64,000 nt of DNA from Xanthostigma xanthostigma (GCA_963575645.1 OY754472.1:1116001-1180000); one strand, 5' to 3'. Counted from the stretch's first letter, positions 45,025 through 55,819 are shown. Notes: generated by a model not told the origin, from the sequence alone. Numbers and translations are program-made.

Positions 45025-45572
45025 CTTCCTGTTTAATTTCTAGTAAAGAGTAATATTTTTTCTGGAAAGGGGCTCCAAATGGTTCGTATAATATAACACA
45101 CGGCTACTGCTTCTTTTTTTTTTGTAATTTTATAATCATTCTGTATAAGATGAAATATGTTCTGTGAATGTGTTAGATATTTAAACATTTGACGATCGGA
45201 ATTTACCTTTAACCCTAGGCAAACCACAGAAAATGTCGATACGTAATCGAAGGACTATACAGTCATGTTTGAAATTCCATTGTGCCTAAAATCAAAGTCC
45301 ATTTCGTAATATCTTAACACATCCAGTCCATATCCTTAAGGGGTGCCAACGCTTCGACAGCTTCTTATCTGTCTGTCTGTATCATTCGGTAATGTAGGTA
45401 CCTATTTTCTGGAGAAGGTTTATATCTAAAATAATTGATATCAGCTAATTTTGTCATCCATTTTGCACTCACGAACTTCAACTATATATTGTAAATATAT
45501 TTTTTTCGAGGATAGAATAATAATCACAAAGATGTAGTTTTTTTATTTATCGTAATTGTGGAAAAAAACCAT
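45025..45572. other. No gene recognised
   Basis: Nothing recognised apart from chance frames. GGGGCTCCAAATGGTTCGT near 45068 resembles, in complement, ACGAACCATTTGGAGCC at 51087. Confidence 0.3.
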
Positions 45573-46287
45573 TTAAGGAGGTTGAGCTGTTTTACGAAGA
45601 TAATGAAAAAAATCTGAAATAAAGTTTTTTTAATAGATTTTTTTATGACAAAATTTTCTGTAAAAAATACAAAATCATTAGGAGATTTATAAAGTTGAAA
45701 ATTAAAAAAAACTTTTACGTGTAGTCTTATGGAAAATATGTCAACCTAGCATGCAAACGGTACATTTTAATTTTTTGCAAATAACCAAATAATGTCAGCA
45801 GTTCCGAAAACTAACTATGTAAAGCATCGATGTCATACGCATATTTTAATATTTTTTCCAATTTAATTAGGAGACTTTTAATCAATAAAAAAAATTATTA
45901 AATCTTAGCACTTTTCGATTATGGACTTTTATTCTTGACAAATTTAACTAACTTTTTTTTTTTAACTTTTTAATGATTTAATTTTTATTTTTATTACTTT
46001 TAATTTCTTTTTTTAATTATTTACTGCAAAAAATATGTAAAATACAGATATTTACATAAATTTATTTTTTCTAACCTAACTTTGTACAAAAAATTCAAAA
46101 GTTAGTCCATTAAGTAAAATACTGAAATAATTAATTAATATTAAAAAAAATATTTATTTATGCCTTTATGACAATAATTTATTGGTATCATCGACTTATA
46201 ACCTTTTGTAAAAATGTATTATGGAAAAGTTCCCATTTAGAATTCGACTTACTTTTGATTGGGACTGTAACGGATCAACCTCCTTAA
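45573..46287. mobile_element. TTAA MITE J copy 3 (complete)
   Basis: TTAA|GGAGGTTGAGCTG (TTAA 45573-45576) and CGGATCAACCTCC|TTAA (46284-46287). No coding frame. Confidence 0.88.
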
Positions 46288-46705
46288 AAAACATTATACA
46301 GTACTTTTAAGCAAGCACAAAATCAAGTAGGCATGCTGTTAATTTCATTGTTGTTGAAAACGATTGTAACAACTAACAATAAAAATTAAAGGTGCAGTTT
46401 TTCGTGTGAACTAATTGTTCGCACAAAATTGTGCGAGAACCCTTACCTACCTTTACAATATAGCCCGCTCTTTCTCTTTATAAGAATCTGGTTATTAATT
46501 AATATTTAATGTATTCTTCTCCTGTTCTTCTTCTTACATTTTCAATTTTTACCTTTTTCCTTGAGTTATGAAATCATAATGAGATCGTTGCAATGATTAA
46601 AAAGTCATTTTCTATTTCCCCTTCAGTCCATGCAAGTACATTAATGAAGTAGAAAACTAATCTTACAAAAAGAATTCCCATTTCCAGTATTCGTACTGTG
46701 TTCGT
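46288..46705. other. No gene recognised
   Basis: Includes a chance palindrome around TTCGCACAAAATTGTGCGAG (about 46409-46430). Confidence 0.3.
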
Positions 46706-46709
46706 ATAT

Positions 46710-47335
46710 TGTTGCGTTCCCCCTGTTGGGACGACTATGGGTTCTGTAGAATCTTCTAGCAACAACAACAATGGAAAGCAGATAAAAAAAACCCGACCTT
46801 CAGAGAATCGCCTGGAGAATGCAATGCAGGTAGAGAGAGATTCTAGACTCTTCTAGAAGTTTCGATGTTATGGGGATCGAAAGCTATAAAAGGCGAGCGG
46901 GTCGCTGGCAGTTAGGCAGTTGGTCAGTTGTTCGTGAGTTGTTCATGTGTTCAAGTGCTCTGCCGTTGCGACATAAATCATTCAGTTATACTGTGAAGAT
47001 AAATAAACTTTGATGTGTGTTAACCATTGAGCGCAATTATATAAATCTGGTTTTACATAAATTACTTTTTTGTAAATAATCGTGTGAATATAGTTAATAG
47101 ACAAATGTAAATAAGTGTACTAGATAAATTTTGTTGTGTTTCTGTGTTGTAAATATATTCTTTTGTTACTTAGTTTTCTATTTTATTATTTGGAACTGTC
47201 GTTATTTTGTTTCTGTTAACGTTATTATTACTGTTTGTTAAAGAAGTACTCTTTCGTTGTGTGTTTAACTGTTTGTTAAACGTTCATTATTGTAAATTAA
47301 TAATTTCCACCGCCAACTAGATCAGTTTTGTTACA
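46710..47335 (+). mobile_element. Solo LTR (plus strand, 626 bp)
   Basis: Starts TGTTGCGTTCCCCCTGTTGG and ends TCAGTTTTGTTACA, a TG...CA LTR with a 4-bp duplication ATAT (46706-46709 and 47336-47339). It shares most of its length with the minus-strand LTR at 25300-25852. It holds a TATA box and AATAAA. There are no adjacent primer-binding site or gag/pol frames, so it is a solo LTR. The superfamily is not assigned. Confidence 0.9.
46885..46892 (+). promoter_or_regulatory. LTR TATA box
   Basis: TATAAAAG lies inside AGCTATAAAAGGCGAGCGGG, in the LTR U3 region. The reversed LTR at 25300 has the equivalent CATTTTATAGC near 25685. Confidence 0.65.
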
Positions 47336-47339
47336 ATAT

Positions 47340-47963
47340 ATTTCAAATTTTAAATCGACCAATGTCGATACAGGAGATTCCTTTGTATATTTATTTGAAA
47401 ACATTACTGTCCACGGTAATGGACATACAATTTTCCTGATCTCACGATTAACGAACAAACAATTACGCAAAAGAAATTATCACAGTCTAATTCTCAGATA
47501 ATCAGTGATCACTAATCAGTAATTTGTGTCCCTCGACAGTAAAGGGGGTCACAGACGGTGCGATAATGGCGAGGGGTGTGTGTGTGTGTGTGTGCGTGCA
47601 ACATATACACACACCTAACATTCCTGAAGAGAAATAGTCCGCGGGTCAAGTCCGACCAAGACAAATTGCATTTGCGTTTAGGTTAATTCGTGTAGTTTAG
47701 CAGTTTAACAAACTTCAACTATCAATACGGCTAAATTCCTAAACGGTGCTATTATCTATTCTAAACCCACGCGTGCAAAGGTGTGTGTGTACATATTACA
47801 TATAACATATACATGTTATGTATGTATGTTATATTGTAAATCAGCGGTCGTCAAACTGTTCACCTTCAGCGTAATTAAGAAACCCAGCGCTAGAAAACTA
47901 GTAGTGAAATCTAGCAGGGAACCTAGCGGCAAATCCAGCCTCGCGTGCAGCAGAACTTTGGTC
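47340..47963. other. No gene; GT microsatellite
   Basis: (GT)n at about 47577-47594. No domain is seen in the overlapping short frames near 47781-48026. Confidence 0.4.
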
Positions 47964-47971
47964 ATTGGTGC

Positions 47972-48281
47972 TAGAGCTGTAACAAACCGTATGTATTCGT
48001 TACTGAGTAACGGGTACATCGTCTGACTCGAAGTGACGAATCGTTACTTACAAATTCATTTCGTTACTCGCATCTGTCGTATCCATGTCAGTTCGACTCG
48101 TTTGATGCTGTTATACGTTAAACGAACGAAGTCATACGCGCCTCGATGCGATGGTACATGCTTGATGCTGTTAGTACACGATTGTATGTCGTATTAAAAG
48201 TAACGAGTAACGTAACGATACTAAAGTAACGGGTACTGGTTCTTTAAGTAACGAATACATACGGGTACACAATTTCTCCTA
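47972..48281. mobile_element. hAT-type MITE (310 bp)
   Basis: The exact 8-bp duplication ATTGGTGC (47964-47971 and 48282-48289) encloses inverted ends TAGAGCTGT...CCGTATGTATTCGTTAC and its complement. The subterminal part has many GTAACGAGTAACG repeats. No transposase. Confidence 0.85.
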
Positions 48282-48289
48282 ATTGGTGC

Positions 48290-48779
48290 GGGAAAGTGTA
48301 CAGCAATAAACATGGATTTTCTTCAACGCCGCCTCTGACTTTCCAACATAAAAGTGGTTAAAAAAAATTAGACTGCGAGCTGCGATGGTAATGCAGATGA
48401 AGATGTAAAGATGCGAGCATAAGTGTAGGTGGAATGATGACGGAAGAGTGGAAGGAGTTTGTGGAAGTGTGGGGCGAGGGCGAATGAGGTAAATACGCTT
48501 TACCGTTCCCGTAGTTGCGGATTAATTAGTTTAATTCTTAGCTCCGGCGCTTGGAGATGCACAAGAAAGAATCATCTCGTGAGGTTCGTTTCTATTCAAC
48601 TGAATGTTGGATATATCTTTATACGTGCATATTTATACAACGTACAAACACATCTATAGCAATCGAATGCATATTATAAGGGATGATCGATTCGTTTCAA
48701 GGTTTTAATAACCTCCTTTTAACCCGTTCAGCAGTGGCGGTGCGTGAACATTTGGGTGTTCTGCGCTAGTGTGAAATGT
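48290..48779. other. No gene recognised
   Basis: Nothing recognised. Confidence 0.3.
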
Positions 48780-49540
48780 TGTAACAAAACTGTTCTAGTT
48801 CGTGATGTATTTACAAAACAAACGTTTAACAGAACAGTTAAACACACAAAAGAAAAGTATGGCACGCCGTTTTACTATTTAATACCTAGTAAAATATTTA
48901 TTCAAAAATTATAAAAATATTTAACAATTTTAATTTCAGAAAAAAAATTTTGAGTGAATTTTTTTTATGTGGTGACATAATAAAAATACATTATTATTAT
49001 GTCATGACATAATAAAAATACATTATTTTTATGTCATGACATAAAATTAAATGCTTATACATAGAAAGAGATACGAAAAACGACGAATTATAATTATGTC
49101 ATGACATAAAAATAATTAATTTTTATTACGTCACGACATAATAATAATGTATTTTTATTATGTCACCACATAAAAAAAATTCACTCAAATTTTTTTTTCT
49201 GAAATTAAATTTTTATAATTTTTGGAAAAATATTTTACTATTAAATAGTAAAACGGCGTGCCATAGAAAAGTACTTCTCGAACGTAACAGAAACAAAACT
49301 AATAAATTCCGACTAATAAAATAAAAGAACAAGTAACGAAGAATATAAAGTCACTAATTATGTACAACAAATATTAATAAACACGCCGAAGTTTATTCAG
49401 CACACTTAACTATTAACTATATACAATAGATTATTTATGTTAAAATAGATTTTATATAATCGAAATCAATAGTCTATTAAACCGAACTCCGCACTAGTAT
49501 TTACACAGTTCTATCTCTACAGTTACCTCGGTATTAGTGC
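48780..49540 (-). mobile_element. Degraded LTR copy 3, interrupted by a MITE
   Basis: Starts TGTAACAAAACTGTTC and resembles 25300-25560 through AAAGTCACTAATTATGTACA and TTATTTATGTTAAAATAGAT. Similarity fades after about 49500, and no right end or TSD is visible. A 404-bp MITE lies inside it. Confidence 0.65.
48860..49263. mobile_element. Mutator-like MITE with long TIRs
   Basis: TGGCACGCCGTTTTACTATT and its complement AATAGTAAAACGGCGTGCCA close almost 200-bp inverted repeats rich in TTATGTCATGACATAA. The flanks AAGAAAAGTA and TAGAAAAGTA form a 9-10 bp duplication, as for Mutator-like elements. A half copy is at 62193-62382. Confidence 0.75.
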
Positions 49541-49802
49541 ACCGACGGAACAATATGTCGAATTTATTCCACACGCCATTATCTATGGGCAAGTAGGCAT
49601 ATTATTGATGACGTGCCTGGCTTCAACTCTCACCGCGGGCACTATAGTACAATACTGTATCATCTGTATATTATGCACATTTGTATTCACCCTTAGTATT
49701 TCTGCAGTACTGTATACAGTGCTAAAAAATATACAGGATGTAAAAATAAAGCTACTAATAGTACTTACGTAATATATACGGTTTGAAATAGACAGATATT
49801 TT
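49541..49802. other. Spacer
   Basis: Nothing recognised. Confidence 0.3.
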
Positions 49803-50620
49803 ACCATTCCAACCCACAAGTGGGGAATGGTACTAGTTTAGGAAAAAAATCACTTTTCAAAAACGTTACAATACTAGAGTGACCTGTGCGAATTATTCGC
49901 ACTAAATAAGTATAATAATTATCACTTTACAAAATTATTTTTTAAATATATGATTGCAGGTATTCAATTCGTTTCTAATTTTGTACACTGCTTATAACGT
50001 TCTTGTTTTTGTTGTATTACAATATGAAGCTCAGATGACAGATCGAAGAAATATTTTACTAAAATTGTCATATAGAGGCGCAAGTAGCAAAAGCGTTGAG
50101 TCAAGCCGTCAGATGGCATCATTCAGCATTGCTGTGACGTTGTTCGGCGTTGCTCGCTGTTTCAAAATTAATGCCGTCAGATGGCAGTATGCAGTATTGT
50201 GTCTGTTATATTACAATATGAAGGTCAGATGACAGATCGAAGTGTTGACGTTGTTTCAAAATTAAAGCCGCCAGATGGCAGACGTTGTTCAGCGTTGCTG
50301 TATTTTAATTAATTTACAAAAACAAAAGCAATAATAAATTTTTTAGTTGTCGATGTCAGTAGAGTAAGCAATTATCTGTAAAATGATATATAATTTATGT
50401 GGAGAAATTGTGACGTTTTTTCTAAAAAGGGAGGCAAACATCTTAAACCTTAGCGTATTAATATAGATGACCTTTCTGTTTTGAGGTCCCCCGAATCAAA
50501 AAAATATTTTTGGAAAAACTATGTGCGTCTGTTAGTCTGTTTGTCTGTGAACACGATACAGGTCAAACGGATGAGCGGATTGAAACCAAATTTTGGACAG
50601 AATTTTAAATGATAACATTA
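49803..50620. repeat. Interspersed repeat P copy 3, split by a Helitron
   Basis: The left piece has TACCATTCCAACCCACAAGT and ends at 49874. The right piece resumes at 50468 with GTTTTGAGGTCCCCCGAATC and ATTGAAACCAAATTTTGG. Both match P at 31150-31780 in reverse order. Confidence 0.65.
49875..50467 (-). mobile_element. Non-autonomous Helitron E copy 7, inside P
   Basis: CTAG at 49875-49878 with the hairpin. The 5' end is A|TCTATATTAATACGC in complement, and the flanks are A on one side and T on the other, with no duplication. Length is 593 bp. Confidence 0.92.
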
Positions 50621-51029
50621 TCAGTGCAGCCAACCTTTTATCAACACCAACTACCGACGCTTTTAATCCTACAGGCTATATCGCATTATCCAGTATGCAC
50701 AAGAGAGCCAGATATAGGTATAGGTAGGTACACGTAAATAAAAGAAATCTTCTCATAGACGCGCGATATGAAGAAATATTATGGTACTTACTCTTTTGTG
50801 TACTGCAGCTTTTTGTTTTCATATGAATTTCTTGTCTACTTTATATAATACTGTAGCTGCAAATATGCTTTTCTTCGCCGTAGTTGATATTATCGTCATT
50901 ATGATAATTCTGGTTCCCGTTTGTTCCTAACAAAAATATCAAAGTGTTGGATTCTGATAACATTTCTCCAACATTCATGTTGAAAGGATTGTCGAAAAAT
51001 GTGATCTGACAATGACAGATTGTGAACAC
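50621..51029. other. No gene; CAGAAAG-type fragment
   Basis: GAAAGGATTGTCGAAAAATG and GATCTGACAATGACAG (about 50982-51020) are a fragment of the TIR family at 14618. Confidence 0.4.
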
Positions 51030-51145
51030 ACGTGTAAAGGCCAAGTTCAACAAAGAAAAAGGATGCAGCAGCCGTATGTTCTATTACACGAACCATTTGG
51101 AGCCACTTATGACCCCTTAATAACTCAAAATCTATTTAACATAAA

Positions 51146-51722
51146 TAAATAAAATTATCGACCAATTTTTTTCAGACTAAATATTGACAAAAAATGAAGA
51201 TTGACTCTATTCAATAAATAGAGTAACTGTGATCCATTGAAGTTAATGATGAGTATTTGGAAAGAATTCCGTGGCATAAGGATCGAAAATGAAGCAATAC
51301 TGAGACTTTTTTAAACTTGCATTTAATACTAACGTTTCGATACGGTTTGTATGCATTTGTATGCATTTGAACACTCTGAAGATGATACAAAACGTATCGA
51401 AACGTTAGTATTAAATGCAAGTTTAAAAAAGTCTCAGTATTGCTTCATTTTCGATCCTTATGCCACGGAATTCTTTCTAAATACTCATCATTGACAAAAA
51501 ATAATATAACAATATAAATCAATATAACAAAAGATGACGTTTCGATCCGGATTTGGATGTTCTTCAGAAATATCTAAAAATTAATTAGTATTAGCTAGGA
51601 ACTTATTTTCTAATAGAATGCAAGATTGAACGATAGTTTGAAAGATTAAAAATTAATGAAAAAAATTGGTCGACAATTTTATTTATTTGAAGAGTTCTAT
51701 TCAGACGTTAATCAAAGATTTG
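51146..51722 (-). mobile_element. Family A copy 3, with a family B element inside
   Basis: The exact 13-bp duplication TATTTAACATAAA (51133-51145 and 51723-51735) encloses a family A element (TAAATAAAATTATCGACC at the left, ATCAAAGATTTG at the right). The related site at 53578 (TATTTAACGTAAA) is unoccupied. One arm is deleted and the minus-strand ribozyme-like core at about 51540-51570 is decayed. A family B element sits at 51196-51489. Confidence 0.85.
51196..51489. mobile_element. Family B copy 2, nested in family A
   Basis: A 294-bp element in opposite orientation to the 27-kb copy, flanked by the exact 13-bp duplication ATTGACAAAAAAT (51183-51195 and 51490-51502). The core CTGAAGATGATAC...GTATCGAAAC is intact at 51376-51402. 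Confidence 0.88.
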
Positions 51723-51737
51723 TATTTAACATAAATT

Positions 51738-52332
51738 CAGTGTAAACTCTTTATAACGAAACTCAAGGGACCGAGCATTTTTTATCGTTATAGAGAGTTA
51801 CCGTTATATGGAGTGAAGAAAGAAAAACAAACAAATTAACAATAATCTTCAATGTACTGTATAATCTCTTTATAACGAATTTTAAGGGACCGAACGTTTT
51901 TTTCGTTATAAAGAATTTTCGTTATATGGAGGGAAGAAAGAAAAATAACCAATTTTCACAAAATTAATTTATTCCAAACACATATACCTATAGTTTGCTA
52001 TGCCAATATTTGTTTTGTATTTTAAGTATCTTATGCATGCCTTGGGATGTGGTAGAATAATCTTCATTAAATAATAGGAATTTTTCGATAAGTTTGGCGT
52101 CATCAAGTGCTTGTTGAATAGATGGCGATGGTTCAGAATGGTCCTCTTTATGTCTGTAAACATTTGCTGACGCCTAAATATGAACATATTTCTTCGTAAT
52201 AGAGAATGGCTGTTGCGTTATAAAGAGGGTATTAATGTATAGGTTTTAAGGTAAACCAACCAAATCGTAAAAATTTCGACGTTATAGGGAGTTTTTCGTT
52301 ATAACGAAGAACGTTATAAAGAGTTTACACTG
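51738..52332. mobile_element. Pogo-like MITE (CAGTGTAAACTC)
   Basis: Perfect TIR of about 21 bp: CAGTGTAAACTCTTTATAAC at both ends in complement. Internal phrases CGTTATAGAGAGTT and TCGTTATAAAGAATTTTCG are diverged copies of the terminus. TA follows the right end, and the left dinucleotide is TT. Length is 595 bp and it has no transposase. Confidence 0.8.
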
Positions 52333-52825
52333 TACATGAAATTTTTTGACAATCCTCTCTGCAGCCCAGCATAAATGGAAAGTTAAGTATTTGGAGGTTG
52401 GAGGCCTGGTGCTGGTCTTTAGGTCGTCGAAAGCAATTCAAGAGCGATAGGGGGAAGTCCCCTAGTGGCGGACACCAAAGGTTTCTAGAAAATAAAATAA
52501 AAATTACTTCAAGAACTTTAAGAAATTGAAACCTTTTAATTCGAATCGTGTGCATTGGTATATACTAACACACGGCCACCCGTATGATGAAAAGATAGTT
52601 ACATTAATGCCTTTTAATATGGGAACTACAGTAAATTAATTATAACAATATTTTATTGGCTGTAAATTCATCGTACCACCCACCGAGCAACATATACGCG
52701 GAGAGCGTGACTAGCGATACCGAATACAAGCCAATATAGGCCTTACTGTTGATATACTCGATCATTCAATATTTAGACACGCGGCAGAGTGACAAGCCAA
52801 GTTCAACAAAGAAAAATATGTTATA
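52333..52825. other. No gene; CAGAAAG-type fragment
   Basis: TTTTTTGACAATCCTCTCTG near 52340 is a fragment of the TIR family at 14618. The rest has no recognised feature. Confidence 0.35.
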
Positions 52826-53531
52826 CTAGCGGCCCTGTACGTGCTTCGCTACGTATAAAGTGAAATAATAAAACAATTTAATTGGAACATCTATCTATCT
52901 ATTTTATTAATTGCTAGCTATTTTAAAATATACATGGGCGTATATGTGTGTATGTCGAGCACTGCGGCTGCGCCGTCGTGCTCGAAAAAAAATAGCGTAA
53001 AGTATTCGTGGATAACTGGTCTTTAAAACACTTGCTCTATTTCGAGCACTCCGGCTGCGCCGTCGTGCCGAGCAGTTTTAAACGATATTCAGTTTTTTTA
53101 CATCCTCGATCTAGATATATGGTTGTTAAGTTCGTTGCGCCATCTATTGAATATTCACTCAATTCAGTCAACAGGTATTGCCATCTTATATGGTTGTTAA
53201 GTTCGTTGCGCCATCTATTGAATATTCACTCAATCCAGTCAACAGGTATTGCCATCTTATATGGTTGTTAAGTTCGTTGCGCCATCTATTGAATATTCAC
53301 TCAATCCAGTCAACGGGTTCGCCATCGTATATGGTTGTATTATGACTGTCAAGGAATAGACAAATAATTTGCAATAAAATAATATTGCGACTATAAATTG
53401 AAATGTAAGCTATCCTATCTTTCAAGTTGGGTCGAATTGCACACGGTGTGCAAATCAAATTTAAAATCGGTTCAGTAGTTTAGGAGTTCATCGCGGACAA
53501 ACATGTGACACGTAATTTTTATATATTAAGA
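52826..53531 (-). mobile_element. Non-autonomous Helitron Z copy 2
   Basis: CTAG at 52826-52829 with hairpin ACGTAGCGAAGCACGT on the minus strand. The 5' end is TCTTAATATATAAAAATTACG. It is inserted in the sequence AAGTTCAACAAAGAAAAA...TATTACACGAA whose uninterrupted relative lies at about 51049-51090, between A and T without duplication. Confidence 0.9.
53116..53336. repeat. 71-bp tandem repeat inside Helitron Z copy 2
   Basis: TATATGGTTGTTAAGTTCGT begins at 53116, 53187 and 53258, and a last partial unit starts at 53328. The sister Helitron at 16877 has a different 123-bp duplication over the same GCGCCATCTATTGAATATTC region. Confidence 0.9.
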
Positions 53532-54270
53532 TTACACGAATTATTAGGAGCCACTTTTAACCCCTTAATAACTCAAAATCTATTTAACGTAAACGCATGA
53601 AATTTGGTTTATTTATTAAAACCCATTAGATTAACTAGAACCCCAAATTTTATAAATACAGATCAAACGGTTATTGAGATATTAGCGTCTAAAAATCGGC
53701 ATTTTTATCACTGACTTGACTGACATACAGATCAAAAACCTAACCCACTTCCAGATGACCTAGAAAGTTGAAATTTGGCGTCCAGCTAGATAATTGCGTG
53801 TATATAAAGGAAAAAATCAGAAATCAGTGAATTTTTAAGATTTGAAATATTTTCCAAGCAATCGATTTTTATTAACAACTAGCGTCTTTCGAAAAAGAGA
53901 ACTGTAGGTAAGTACAGGAAAAAAGATTAATTTTGCAAATCACTTTTGAATGATAAATAATAATAATTCCTTTACAAAAAGTAATGATACTCCATCAAAA
54001 ATATAAAAGGGAGCCAAGTTCAGTATTCAATACAAAAAGCATTGAGATCTATAAAGGTGCCAAGTTTTCACACATATAAACATGAAGTTTAGGTATAAAT
54101 CATGATAAAATACACGAAAACTTTAGATCTCAATGATTTTTGTATTGAATACTGAACTTGGCTCTCTTTTTCACATTTATCTTTTTGATGCGATATCGGA
54201 TATAGTAATAGGTAGAGGGACACACACATGGCATCATCCAGATAAAGTTGGCATACGTGTCGCGATGTAC
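53532..54270. other. No gene recognised
   Basis: Begins with the right part of the host repeat (TTTAACCCCTTAATAACTCA). A short inverted pair GAGCCAAGTTCAGTATTCAA / TTGAATACTGAACTTGGCTC-like lies at about 54011 and 54145. Confidence 0.4.
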
Positions 54271-54570
54271 AGGAAAGGACCCCGTACAAACCTTATGGGA
54301 TTTGGTTCTCGGTTAAATTGATCGAAAATGGTTTTGTTTTATAGTTTAAAGGTCAATAAGAAAAAGTGTCCATTGGCGCATAGCCTAAAAACCAATAGAT
54401 TTTTAGCAACAGATATGTTTAGCGAGCTTTTAGATATATCCATTGAATTCACAATCTTAAAAAATCCTAATCTCTAGAAATATGTTTTCGAGTGCGCTGA
54501 ATCAGAATATGACATTATTATTTTATATACAGGGTGACACCTTCCAACATTACCTAGTTTTCGACTGTGT
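54271..54570 (+). mobile_element. Element R copy 3, truncated
   Basis: AAGGACCCCGTACAAACCTT, then TTCTCGGTTAAATTGATCG and CCAATAGATTTTTAGCAACA, and it ends CACCTTCCAACATTACC. It gives the uninterrupted state of the site hit by H at 36788. Confidence 0.7.
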
Positions 54571-54900
54571 ATACAATTTTTCTGCATACCTCGATCGTAA
54601 GTAAACGCTTATTAAATACATTAATTAATTATTAATTACATAAAAACACAGATAAATTCCAAGCAAGCAGCTTTGAGGTTATACGTAAAAACCACGAATG
54701 GCCAGCTGTTCGCGACTATTAATATTAATGTAATAGGGTTGCTATGGAAACGACATCTAAACAACAGTTGATAGGCTATTTTTTCTTTACTGCCGCCCGA
54801 ACGTACGCACTTCCCGCATCAGTGCGTGCAATCCCACCAATGCGTAAATGTTAGACTTTCTGCCTTACAAGGATGTACTTTCGATCGAGGTATGAAAATG
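54571..54900 (+). repeat. Composite D/V repeat copy 2
   Basis: CATACCTCGATCGTAAGTAA, CAAGCAGCTTTGAGGTTATA and CTTTACTGCCGCCCGAACGT match 13050-13320. Confidence 0.65.
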
Positions 54901-55238
54901 AAAAGCGGACTCGCTTGGATAAATAATATTTATCTATACCATACCAAGCAGTTAAATAAGTTTGCATTGAGCCTCGCCAGCTTTATTATGATTTTTTACA
55001 TACTCGCTTTTTATAACAAGAATCTCAAGACGCAATATTAAATAAAAGATAAATAATGGCGCACTGTTCGTAATTACTTTGTGATTTTTATTTTGGTTTT
55101 TTATCCAATAAATTTTAAAATGCGAGTAAAGTTTACTTCAGCTTTTTTTGACTGCCATAATTGATTATTATTTTAATTAAAATATAAGATACAAATATAT
55201 CAATTATTATCCAACTCAAAACTTCAACTATAAAGAAA
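54901..55238. other. No gene recognised
   Basis: A 71-codon frame (54826-55041) has a hydrophobic end but no domain, and overlaps the repeat, so it is not called. Confidence 0.3.
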
Positions 55239-55275
55239 TGCTGCCCGTCCCGGTTTCACCCGGGTGCAAAACTAT
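55239..55275 (-). repeat. Helitron 3' terminus fragment
   Basis: In complement: CACCCGGGTGAAACCGGGAC, then GGGCAG, the CCCG-hairpin end of a Helitron. The CTAG is lost. Confidence 0.6.
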
Positions 55276-55819
55276 AAGATTTATTAATATACAAAAGTTT
55301 CTCTCTCTTTTTGGAAATATTATATTTTGGGCCCAAAAATATCAAAAATACTCTCAGAATCGTTTCAAATGTGAAATTTAATCTTATAATAATTATAAAA
55401 ATGTGCTGCTAAAATTTTAATAAATTCGGCCCGACAGGACCGGACTTATAAATTTTATGAAAACGCAATTTTGTGGGTATATGTATTTAATGGATTGCAG
55501 ACGTTGGATTGATAATAATATTGAAATTAAAAAAAAATATATTTTAAGGGTTGTACTAAGGAGTAAATTTTTTTACTGTGTCCAAAAACAAGCTCTTAAT
55601 AAAGCCGCACTGCCTGTGTTAGCAAATACACTATAATATTGTCGGCGGGGTTTCGCACTGCGACCCGGAGTTTTTCTTTTAAAATATTGTAAATTAAAAT
55701 CAGTACGGGTCTGCCACAAGTTTTGACGTGTTAAACAGTTCCATATTGTTATTTTTCCGTACGTCACCGACTAACAACTAATCACAAACATGCATTACGT
55801 AAACACAAAGATACACAAT
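55276..55819. other. No gene; segment repeated near 57 kb
   Basis: GACAGGACCGGACTTA, AATTTTATGAAAACG and GGGTTTCGCACTGCGACCCG recur at about 57143-57190 and 57798-57822, so both regions share an unclassified repeat. CGGCCCGACAGG-type text suggests mobile DNA. Confidence 0.4.

Noticed and set aside
46705..47340. Full LTR retrotransposon
   Set aside because: No second LTR, primer-binding site or gag/pol frames are adjacent; the ATAT duplication directly flanks one LTR, so it is solo.
53008..53271. An 87-codon repeat protein
   Set aside because: The frame follows the 71-bp tandem repeat inside Helitron Z copy 2.
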